From positions 496,001-560,000 of the forward strand of contig NZ_CP035042.1 in assembly GCF_009834345.1 (NCBI RefSeq): a DNA stretch of 64,000 nt, in the 5' to 3' direction. This stretch comes from Billgrantia tianxiuensis (GTDB taxonomy: Bacteria; Pseudomonadota; Gammaproteobacteria; Pseudomonadales; Halomonadaceae). The translations under genes were made by a program, and so were the position numbers. The notes below the pieces were generated by a model that made no database searches, was not told the origin of the DNA, and was given only the letters and a program-made list of their open reading frames with translations. Position 1 is the first letter of the stretch. Every line of letters begins with the position of its first letter. Of this stretch, positions 53,493 to 64,000 are shown one piece after another.

Positions 53493-56371
53493 GCGCTGCG
53501 ACGACGGCACCTGCCGCCGATGCCTGGCAGGCGCTCAAACAGGAGCTGCTCGCGATCATGCCCGCCGAGCGGCTGATCGACGACCCGCTGCGCACCCTGA
53601 CCTACGGCACCGACGCCAGCTTCTACCGGCTCATTCCCAAGCTGGTGGTGCGCCCCGCCGACGAGGACGAGCTGATGGCGGTGCTGGCCGGCTGCCGCCA
53701 GCGCGGCCTTCCGGTCACCTTCCGCGCCGCCGGCACCTCGCTCTCGGGCCAGGCGGTGACCGACTCGGTGCTGATCCAGCTGCGCGAGGGCTGGCGCGGC
53801 CACGAGATCCTCGACAATGGCCGGGGCATTCGCCTGCAGCCCGGGGTGATCGGCGCGCGGGCCAACCAGCTGCTGGCCCCCTTCGGGCGCAAGATCGGCC
53901 CCGATCCGGCCTCCATCAACAGCTGCATGGTGGGCGGGATCGCCGCCAACAACGCCTCGGGCATGTGCTGCGGCACGGCGCAGAACAGCTACCGCACGGT
54001 GCGCGACATGCGCGTGATCCTGGCCGATGGCACCCGCCTGGACACCGCCGACCCGGCCAGTTGCGCGGCGTTCCGGCGCAGCCATGCCGAGCTCGTCGAA
54101 GGACTCGAGCGTCTCTCCGCCGAGACCCGGGCCAACTCGGCGCTGGCGGAGAAGATCCGCCACAAGTACCGGCTCAAGAACACCACCGGCTACGCGCTCA
54201 ACAGCCTGGTCGACTTCGACGACGGCATCGAGATCCTCAAGCACCTGATGATCGGCTCCGAGGGTACCCTCGGCTTCATTAGCACCATCACCTACGACAC
54301 CGTTATCGACGAGCCGCACAAGGCCGCCGCGCTGGTCTTCCTGCCCGACATGGCCACCACCTGCCGCGCCACCATCGCGCTCAAGCCAGCGCCGGTCTCG
54401 GCGGTGGAGCTGATGGATCGCGCCGCGCTGCGCTCGGTGGAGAACAAGCCGGGCATGCCCGAGGGGCTCAAGCGCCTGCCCGAAGGGGCGGCGGCACTGC
54501 TGATCGACGTGCGCGGCAACGGCGAGGCGGAGCTTCAGGCGCGGCTCGAGGCGGTACAGGCCATCTTCGAGGGCATCCACACCCTGGAGCCGGTCACCTT
54601 CACTCAAGAAAAGAGCCTCTACGAACTCTACTGGAAGATCCGCAAGGGCCTCTTCCCCGCCGTGGGGGCGGTGCGCGACACCGGCACCACGGTGATCATC
54701 GAGGACGTCGCCTTCCCCATCGAGCGCCTCGACGAGGGTGTGCTGGCGCTGACCGAGGCCTTCCATCGTCACGGCTACCCGGAGGCGATCTTGTTCGGCC
54801 ACGCCCTGGAGGGCAACCTGCACTTCGTCTTCCCGCAAGGCTTCGAGAAGCCCGGCGAGGTGGAGCGCTACCAGGCGTTGATGGACGAGGTGGCGCAGCT
54901 GGTCGGCGTCGAGTACGGCGGTTCGCTCAAGGCTGAGCACGGCACCGGACGCAACATGGCCCCTTACGTGGAGCTTGAATGGGGCCCCGAAGCTTACGCG
55001 CTGATGTGGCGGATCAAGGCGCTGTTCGACCCGGAAAATCTGCTCAACCCCGATGTCATCCTCAGTCGCAACCCGACCCTGCACCTGGAAAATCTCAAGC
55101 CGCTGCCGGCGGCCGATCCCATCGTCGACAAGTGCATCGAGTGCGGCTTCTGCGAGCACGTCTGCCCTTCGCGGGATCTCACCCTGACGCCGCGGCAGCG
55201 CATCGTCGCCGCTCGCGAAATGGCTAGGCTCGAGGCGCTGGGCGCAAGCCTCGCTGGCGAAGAGGCCGAACGCCTCGAGCGGCTGCGCAGGGACTACCGC
55301 TACGCCGGCGATGAGACCTGCGCCGTCGATGGCCTGTGCGCTACCCAGTGTCCGGTGGGTATCAATACCGGCGAGCTGATCCGTGAGATGCGCCGCGAGC
55401 GGCTGGCGCCGCATGCTGACATGGCGCGCCGGGTGGGGCGCCACTTTTCCGGTACCACTCGGCTGGCACGGGGCATGCTCAACCTGGCCGGCGCCGGGCG
55501 CGCCGTGCTGGGTGAAAAAGGACTCTCCAAGGTGAGTGGGGCCATCACCCAGGTCAGTGGCGGCAAGGTGCCCCAGTGGATTCCCACCCTGCCCAAGGCA
55601 GCATCGATTCGCGTGCTCAAACGGAAACCTGCGGCCAATGGCGTGCATGACAAGGTGGTCTACTTCCCTTCCTGCGCCACTCGCGTCTTCGGCGCCGGGC
55701 ATGGCGACAGCGAGAACCGCTCGATCATGGAGATCACCCTTTCGCTGCTGGAGAAGGCCGGCTTCGAGGTGATCGTACCCGAGATGCCGGGGCATCTCTG
55801 CTGTGGAATGGCCTTCCAGTCCAAGGGGCAGTTCGAGGAGGCGACGCACAAGGCGCGCGAACTCAATCGCGAGCTGCTGGTGGCGAGCCAGAATGGCCGT
55901 TACCCGATCCTCAGTGACACCAGTCCCTGCGTGCTGCATATGCAGGGGCGGTTGGACGAGCGGTTAACGGTGCAGGAGCCGGTGGCCTTTGCCCACGACC
56001 ACCTGCTGCCGCGGCTCGATATCACTCCGCTCGACGAGCGCGTGGCCGTGCACGTAACCTGCTCGAGCACGCACATGGGCCTGGGCGAGCGCATGGTGGC
56101 ACTGGCAAGGGCCTGCGCCCGCGAGGTGGTGGTACCGGCCGAGATCACCTGCTGCGGCTTCGCCGGCGACAAGGGGCTGATCACGCCGGAGCTTAATGCC
56201 TCGGCTCTGAAGGGGTTGGCCGAGCAGGTAAGGGGATGCGATGCGGGGTATTCCAACTCGCGCACCTGCGAAATCGGCCTGTCACTGCATGGCGGCATCC
56301 CGTATCGTTCGATCCTGTCGCTGCTCGACCGTGCCAGCCGCAAGCGCAAGGAAGCGGGCGAGACAGCCTGA
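53489..56371 (+). CDS. dld: FAD-linked D-lactate dehydrogenase with C-terminal Fe-S domains
   Basis: A 960-residue fusion. The first 480 residues are an FAD_binding_4/GlcD-type oxidase with the flavin motif GTSLSGQAVTD and PGVIGARANQLL. From about residue 549 come ferredoxin-type clusters (CIECGFCEHVCPSRD and later CATQCPVGINTG), and the last third has two CCG domains (CCGMAFQSKG; CCGFAGDKG). This layout matches the Dld-II type D-lactate dehydrogenase found next to lldPDE in Pseudomonas. With LutABC, the locus oxidises both lactate isomers. A glycolate or other 2-hydroxyacid dehydrogenase is the alternative. Confidence 0.9.
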   Translation: MSAATTAPAADAWQALKQELLAIMPAERLIDDPLRTLTYGTDASFYRLIPKLVVRPADEDELMAVLAGCRQRGLPVTFRAAGTSLSGQAVTDSVLIQLREGWRGHEILDNGRGIRLQPGVIGARANQLLAPFGRKIGPDPASINSCMVGGIAANNASGMCCGTAQNSYRTVRDMRVILADGTRLDTADPASCAAFRRSHAELVEGLERLSAETRANSALAEKIRHKYRLKNTTGYALNSLVDFDDGIEILKHLMIGSEGTLGFISTITYDTVIDEPHKAAALVFLPDMATTCRATIALKPAPVSAVELMDRAALRSVENKPGMPEGLKRLPEGAAALLIDVRGNGEAELQARLEAVQAIFEGIHTLEPVTFTQEKSLYELYWKIRKGLFPAVGAVRDTGTTVIIEDVAFPIERLDEGVLALTEAFHRHGYPEAILFGHALEGNLHFVFPQGFEKPGEVERYQALMDEVAQLVGVEYGGSLKAEHGTGRNMAPYVELEWGPEAYALMWRIKALFDPENLLNPDVILSRNPTLHLENLKPLPAADPIVDKCIECGFCEHVCPSRDLTLTPRQRIVAAREMARLEALGASLAGEEAERLERLRRDYRYAGDETCAVDGLCATQCPVGINTGELIREMRRERLAPHADMARRVGRHFSGTTRLARGMLNLAGAGRAVLGEKGLSKVSGAITQVSGGKVPQWIPTLPKAASIRVLKRKPAANGVHDKVVYFPSCATRVFGAGHGDSENRSIMEITLSLLEKAGFEVIVPEMPGHLCCGMAFQSKGQFEEATHKARELNRELLVASQNGRYPILSDTSPCVLHMQGRLDERLTVQEPVAFAHDHLLPRLDITPLDERVAVHVTCSSTHMGLGERMVALARACAREVVVPAEITCCGFAGDKGLITPELNASALKGLAEQVRGCDAGYSNSRTCEIGLSLHGGIPYRSILSLLDRASRKRKEAGETA

Positions 56372-56387
56372 ACCCTTTACATGAGTC

Positions 56388-56421
56388 ATCCACAGCCGCT
56401 CGCCTGCGAGCGGCTGTGGAT
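56388..56421 (+). terminator. Hairpin after dld
   Basis: A perfect 15-bp stem ATCCACAGCCGCTCG / CGAGCGGCTGTGGAT with a 4-base loop, 16 bases after the dld stop. No T run follows. Confidence 0.7.
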
Positions 56422-56594
56422 AAGCCCTTGTGTTGCGTCCCTGAAATATTTTTACCGCCGCCCCTTGCGGGGCTCGGGGGAAAACCGTAAAGTACGCATC
56501 CGCTGCCGGCGACGGGCAACGTTGCAGGCGGTGGATAGGGTGGTAAGTGGTTGTCATGATTTGAATTTTTCGATTCGCTTCGCAAGATTCGCAC

Positions 56595-56622
56595 TTGACG
56601 CCCACGGCGGATTCGGTAGAAT
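56595..56622 (+). promoter_or_regulatory. rRNA promoter P1
   Basis: TTGACG (56595-56600), 16-base spacer, TAGAAT (56617-56622), then GCGCC, a GC-rich discriminator typical of stringently controlled rRNA promoters. Confidence 0.85.
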
Positions 56623-56720
56623 GCGCCCCACTCGAAAGCAAGTCCGGCAACGGGCTTGCGGTCGCCGGCTCCGGCTGGTCTTCGCGGTCAGGGTCACCTC
56701 GGTGACGGCCTCGAAGAGAG

Positions 56721-56748
56721 TTGACAAACTCCGGCGCTTCAGTAGAAT
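56721..56748 (+). promoter_or_regulatory. rRNA promoter P2
   Basis: TTGACA (56721-56726), 16-base spacer and TAGAAT (56743-56748), then ACGCC. It repeats the design of P1, 126 bp downstream. Confidence 0.85.
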
Positions 56749-56844
56749 ACGCCTTCCTCGCAGGGCGCTGGCGAGGCCCCTCGGTCACCGGATCGACGGC
56801 CGCGACAGCAAGCGAGACGCTCCACTCTTCATAGAGCCCGGAGC

Positions 56845-56857
56845 CGCTCTTTAACAA
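56845..56857 (+). promoter_or_regulatory. boxA antitermination element in the leader
   Basis: CGCTCTTTAACAA matches the boxA core (TGCTCTTTAACA) bound by NusB-S10 for rRNA antitermination. A second boxA occurs before 23S. Confidence 0.85.
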
Positions 56858-57032
56858 TCGATCAGGTAATTCATGTGGGCGCTTGTCGATGAGGTGGTGA
56901 GAAGTCACACCATTTCAAGGCAAGCGACTCGTCGAGACCTTCGGGTCTTTTGAGAAGCTTTGACCTTGAGCCGAGTTTGGTTCGCTTTCGTCCGTTTCTT
57001 CGGGAAGGGGCGAGCAAGAACCGCACGATCTT

Positions 57033-58572
<1,540 letters not shown>

Positions 58573-58679
58573 AACGACGAATCACGCCTCGCGGCAAGTG
58601 CTCACAATGAATTACCTGATCGGCCAGAGCAAAGACTGTTTGGGTCGGCGAGCGATCGCCGATGCATCGGTAGCAAGCC

Positions 58680-58781
58680 GGGTCTGTAGCTCAGTTGGCT
58701 AGAGCGCACCCCCTGACCTTTGTGGAAAGAAGGGTGAGGTCGGCCAGCCGACGGCTAGCAAGCTTGCAACCGTACAGTGCC
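58680..58781 (+). pseudogene. Truncated tRNA-Ile copy with altered anticodon loop
   Basis: A second, broken copy of the tRNA-Ile gene, directly upstream of the good one. It repeats the acceptor 5' strand and the D arm (one base different), then has CCCCCTGACC, about 15 extra bases in place of the anticodon loop, then AGGGTGAGGTCGGC, and then loses the T arm, the 3' acceptor strand and CCA. Short shared flanks (TAGCAAGC) precede both copies. It cannot fold into a tRNA. It may be a duplication relic or an assembly artefact of mixed operon copies. Confidence 0.7.
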
Positions 58782-58858
<77 letters not shown>

Positions 58859-58968
58859 AATTTCGCCGGATACGGCGTTGCTTTGAACCTCGCATAGCGA
58901 GCTATGCGTCGGCCCAAAGCGCCTTGTCTCCGACGAAATTCATCGCCAGTTGCAACGCGATGATCAGT

Positions 58969-59044
58969 GGGGCCATAGCTCAGCTGGGAGAGCGCCTGCC
59001 TTGCACGCAGGAGGTCAGCGGTTCGATCCCGCTTGGCTCCACCA
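58969..59044 (+). tRNA. alaT: tRNA-Ala (TGC)
   Basis: A 76-base cloverleaf with acceptor GGGGCCA / TGGCTCC, anticodon stem CCTGC / GCAGG and anticodon TGC at 59002-59004. CCA is encoded. The spacer between it and tRNA-Ile has complementary ends (AATTTCG... and ...CGAAATT) that can pair for processing. Confidence 0.97.
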
Positions 59045-59120
59045 AACTTCTCCCCTCAGTCTCATGTTTCGTGACCAGTGATAAGCGCAAGGTGTGCTTA
59101 TCACTGTTCTCTGAACAGTC

Positions 59121-59133
59121 TGCTCTTTAACAA
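59121..59133 (+). promoter_or_regulatory. boxA element before 23S
   Basis: TGCTCTTTAACAA, a perfect boxA core, in the spacer. Confidence 0.85.
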
Positions 59134-59224
59134 TGTGAATCATGCTGACAAGTTTTCTCCGCAAGGAGAAAACGCAAGAGATACGTCTCAAGCGTATCCG
59201 GCAATTGTCGTACGTGATCGCAGA

Positions 59225-59245
59225 CCAGACCCCTTCGGGTTATAT

Positions 59246-59253
<8 letters not shown>
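59225..59253 (+). other. Left arm of the 23S processing stem
   Basis: This segment (ends GGTCAAGC) is nearly perfectly complementary to 62122-62149 (starts GCTTGACC). The long stem is the expected RNase III site that frees 23S rRNA. Confidence 0.8.
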
Positions 59254-62132
<2,879 letters not shown>

Positions 62133-62211
62133 ATAACCCCAAGGGGTCTGCGCATCGCGCGCAATTGACGGATACGACGAGACGTAGCGTCGGCATGATT
62201 CCAACCGTTTT

Positions 62212-62331
62212 CGCCTGACGACCATAGCGAGTGGGAACCACCTGATCCCATGCCGAACTCAGCAGTGAAACCGCTCAGCGCCGATGGTAGTGTGGGGCCT
62301 CCCCATGCGAGAGTAGGTCATCGTCAGGCAT
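62212..62331 (+). rRNA. rrf: 5S ribosomal RNA
   Basis: A 120-base 5S gene with GCCTGACGA at its 5' end pairing with TCGTCAGGC at the 3' end, and the conserved CATGCCGAACTCAG loop. Ends are estimated from the terminal helix. Confidence 0.95.
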
Positions 62332-62338
62332 CTTTTCA

Positions 62339-62368
62339 GAAACCCAGCTTCGCAAGAGGCTGGGTTTC
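62339..62368 (+). terminator. Terminator hairpin 1 after 5S
   Basis: A perfect 10-bp stem GAAACCCAGC / GCTGGGTTTC, followed by GCCGTTT. Confidence 0.75.
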
Positions 62369-62373
62369 GCCGT

Positions 62374-62435
62374 TTAGGGGCCTCCCATGGAGAGTCGCGG
62401 GGAGCCGCCCTGGACATCGTCAGGCATCTTTTCAG
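62374..62435 (+). pseudogene. Remnant of a second 5S 3' end
   Basis: GGGGCCTCCCATGGAGAGT resembles the 3' third of the 5S gene just upstream with small gaps. After about 20 unrelated bases, 62415-62435 repeats 62319-62339 exactly (21 bp covering the 5S 3' end and the following TCTTTTCAG). A second terminator follows, as after a real 5S. Confidence 0.65.
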
Positions 62436-62436
62436 C

Positions 62437-62464
62437 AACCCCGGCCAACTGGTCGGGGTTTTTT
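62437..62464 (+). terminator. Terminator hairpin 2 of the rRNA operon
   Basis: A stem AACCCCGGCC / GGTCGGGGTT (one G-U pair) followed by a run of six T. This is the better of the two terminators. Confidence 0.9.
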
Positions 62465-62510
62465 CATGCCTAAAGGCAGCGTGACCGAAGCAAATGGCTA
62501 ACTGTCGCGG

Positions 62511-63419
62511 TTACGTTGGCGACGATTCGACGACGGAACGCCAGAACTCTTCTGCTGCCTTTCCCGCGAATTCGCGCTCTCTGTAGAGCTTGATGGTGAG
62601 AGGAATGCACCACTCCTCTCCTGCTGCCGCCACCAGCAGGCTCTCGTCCAGATCGTCTTCCACCAAGGATTGGGGTAGCCAAGCGAGGCCACGGCCATCA
62701 AGCGCCATGGTGCGAAGTACCGAGGCGAGGTGTGCGGTAAAGGCCGGCTGCAAGGCGGATGTCTCCAGGAGGTGGCTAAACACCGCACGAAGGATGCGCT
62801 CAAGCCCCGACTCCTCGCTGTATCGAAGCATCGGCACCTCGCTATCTGCCGCCACAGGCAGAGAGAAGCGTGGCCCGCCCTTGGCATCCGGAATGGATAC
62901 AGGAATCAGCCTGTCACTGCCAACTCGGGCAGAAAGATAGGTATCCGAGTCTAGGATACCTCGGGCTTGAGGGTGTGCATGGCTTACGACGAACTGCACT
63001 TTTCCTTGCTGCATGAGCCCTTCGCAGCGTTGCAGAACGTCTGACATCAGCTGCAATGGACCGAGTGCCGTACCCGACTCCAGGCTGCGTAGCCAGCGTG
63101 GCAGGAATGTGAAGGACAAGGCGTGGGTGGAGGCCAGCCGCAGTGTCACCGAGCTGGCTTCTGCCACCCGCCTGGCATCGCCAGGTATCCGTGAAACCCG
63201 TGCCAGCATTTCCTGCGCTACCCCGCGGAACCACTCTCCCGTCTCTGTCAGCCTGGCAGGCTGGGTGCTTCTGTCGAGCAGATCCACCCCGATCCACTCT
63301 TCCAAGGCGCGGATACGGCGGCTGAAGGCAGGCTGCGAGCTGTGTCTCTGCTCTGCTGCCCGCGAAAAGTTGCCCGTATCGGCCAGGGCAAGGAAGTCTT
63401 CAAGCCAGATGAAATTCAC
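62511..63419 (-). CDS. LysR-family transcriptional regulator
   Basis: A 302-residue LysR-type regulator. The N-terminal winged helix reads FLALADTGNFSRAAEQRHSSQPAFSRRIRALEEWIG; the rest is the effector-binding domain. The start is a GTG at 63419 (no ATG gives a full HTH) with only a weak ribosome binding site. It is divergent from the tartrate dehydratase-like gene with a 101-bp gap, the classic arrangement for a LysR activator and its target. Confidence 0.9.
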   Translation of the reverse strand: MNFIWLEDFLALADTGNFSRAAEQRHSSQPAFSRRIRALEEWIGVDLLDRSTQPARLTETGEWFRGVAQEMLARVSRIPGDARRVAEASSVTLRLASTHALSFTFLPRWLRSLESGTALGPLQLMSDVLQRCEGLMQQGKVQFVVSHAHPQARGILDSDTYLSARVGSDRLIPVSIPDAKGGPRFSLPVAADSEVPMLRYSEESGLERILRAVFSHLLETSALQPAFTAHLASVLRTMALDGRGLAWLPQSLVEDDLDESLLVAAAGEEWCIPLTIKLYREREFAGKAAEEFWRSVVESSPT

Positions 63420-63520
63420 GGCCGGTTCGTCCAGTGCATGAGGCGAGAGAAATTGAACATTGGCTGAAAGGCTCGAGGATATCGATCATAACGACTCCAT
63501 GACACTGTTTGGAGCCAAGT

Positions 63521-64000
63521 ATGAAGATCGTCGAGATCCGCGAAAAGACCGTGCCCATCAGCTCTTCCATACGTAATGCGTATATCGATTTCAGCAAAAT
63601 GACCTTGAGCCTGGTGGCGGTCATCACCGATGTGATGCGTGACGGCAAGCCCGTCGTGGGTTACGGCTTCAACTCAAATGGTCGCTATGGCCAAGGTACG
63701 CTCATGCGCGAACGCTTCATTCCGCGTTTGCTGGAGGCCGAGCCCGACTCGTTGGTCGACGAGACCGGAAGTAACCTCGATCCGCACAGGGTCTGGGATA
63801 CCATGCTGACCAATGAGAAGCCTGGTGGCCATGGCGAGCGCTCGGTAGCCATTGGAACCATCGACATGGCCATCTGGGACACAGTTGCCAAGATCGAAGG
63901 CAAGCCGCTGTTCCAGTTATTGGCAGAACGCTATGGAATCGGCAAGCCGAATCGCAAGGTCTTCGTGTACGCTGCTGGTGGTTACTACTATCCGGGCCAG
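63521..64000 (+). CDS. D(-)-tartrate dehydratase-like enolase-superfamily protein, 5' part
   Basis: The first 160 residues of an enolase-superfamily acid-sugar dehydratase; the rest lies past the window end. The N-terminal capping domain is intact, with SSSIRNAYIDFSKMT, VGYGFNSNGRYGQG and NEKPGGHGERSVAIGTIDMAIWD. These segments match the D(-)-tartrate dehydratase (TarD) group rather than mandelate racemase; the catalytic barrel residues are not visible here. GGAG lies 6 bases before ATG 63521. It is probably activated by the divergent LysR protein. Confidence 0.8.
   Translation, partial: MKIVEIREKTVPISSSIRNAYIDFSKMTLSLVAVITDVMRDGKPVVGYGFNSNGRYGQGTLMRERFIPRLLEAEPDSLVDETGSNLDPHRVWDTMLTNEKPGGHGERSVAIGTIDMAIWDTVAKIEGKPLFQLLAERYGIGKPNRKVFVYAAGGYYYPGQ

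Larger units (their letters stand above)
56372..57032. other. 661-bp rRNA operon promoter and leader region
   Basis: No gene is supported. It holds the dld terminator hairpin, two tandem promoters, a boxA element and the 16S processing leader (TTCGGGTC hairpins around 56930-57000). Open frames here on either strand lack ribosome binding sites. Confidence 0.8.

Noticed and set aside
53471..55939. An 822-codon open frame on the minus strand opposite dld
   Set aside because: A shadow of high-GC codon usage on dld; it has no ribosome binding site and its protein shows no domain. Similar long antisense frames opposite tkt, metK, ahcY and fba were rejected for the same reason.
58710..58740. An intron in tRNA-Ile
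   Set aside because: The insert is only about 15 bases and the copy also lacks the T arm and the 3' acceptor, so it is a broken duplicate, not an intron-bearing gene. An intact tRNA-Ile follows.

Overview
The window is a high-GC gammaproteobacterial chromosome segment, most likely Halomonas or a close member of the Halomonadaceae. The 16S gene reads like a Halomonas 16S. The gene sets (epd-pgk-fba with tkt, metK-ahcY-metF, ptxS-kguK-kguD, LldR with lutABC-dld, prlC-yheV, TAXI-TRAP genes) and two very acidic secreted proteins fit that group. I see no transposase, integrase, phage gene or CRISPR array.

Layout. 1-3304: 3' end of a C-P lyase operon (phnK end, phnL, M, N, P, overlapping stops and starts). 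3.4-10.7 kb: zinc alcohol dehydrogenase, a membrane protein, a 59-residue DnaJ-type zinc-finger protein, dGTPase, a frameshifted RimK-like ATP-grasp gene, a NERD membrane protein, a sirtuin, a YbaY-like lipoprotein and YciH. 10.8-16.5 kb: two paralogous HAD phosphatases flank a pair of paralogous acidic secreted proteins (11999-13152), an SLC13 carrier and two small proteins. 16.5-19.7 kb: a 2-ketogluconate module (kguD, kguK, ptxS with operator). 19.8-27.6 kb: central carbon genes fba(II)-pgk-epd and tkt on the minus strand, enclosing two hsp20 genes behind a sigma32-like promoter and a class I aldolase. 28-35.7 kb: methyl cycle (metK, ahcY, metF) interrupted by a Cys-rich copper-storage-like protein, a DUF6644/DUF6152 pair, an AEC carrier and two small hydrophilic proteins; then sodC. 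35.8-46.3 kb: TAXI-TRAP transporter, Na/Pi carrier, yheV, prlC, NSS carrier, gamma carbonic anhydrase, YdjM-like membrane protein. 46.2-56.4 kb: lldR-dctB-dctD (minus) divergent from lutA-lutB-lutC-dld (plus), a lactate oxidation locus with two LldR-type operators. 56.4-62.5 kb: a complete rRNA operon (two promoters, 16S, tRNA-Ile, tRNA-Ala, 23S, 5S, terminators) with a broken extra tRNA-Ile copy and a 5S 3'-end remnant. 62.5-64 kb: a LysR regulator divergent from a D(-)-tartrate dehydratase-like gene cut by the window end.

Six otherwise normal genes (RimK-like, fbaB, TAXI protein, prlC, DctD-like, lldR) each carry one apparent one-base deletion, all in a run of G or C. Adding one G/C restores a full-length family member in every case. 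This looks more like residual sequencing error than pseudogenization. The most novel-looking item is the acidic secreted pair: the 33-residue N terminus is identical in protein while its DNA differs at 14 synonymous sites, with a shared Trp/Glu-rich C-terminal module and a free-changing middle.
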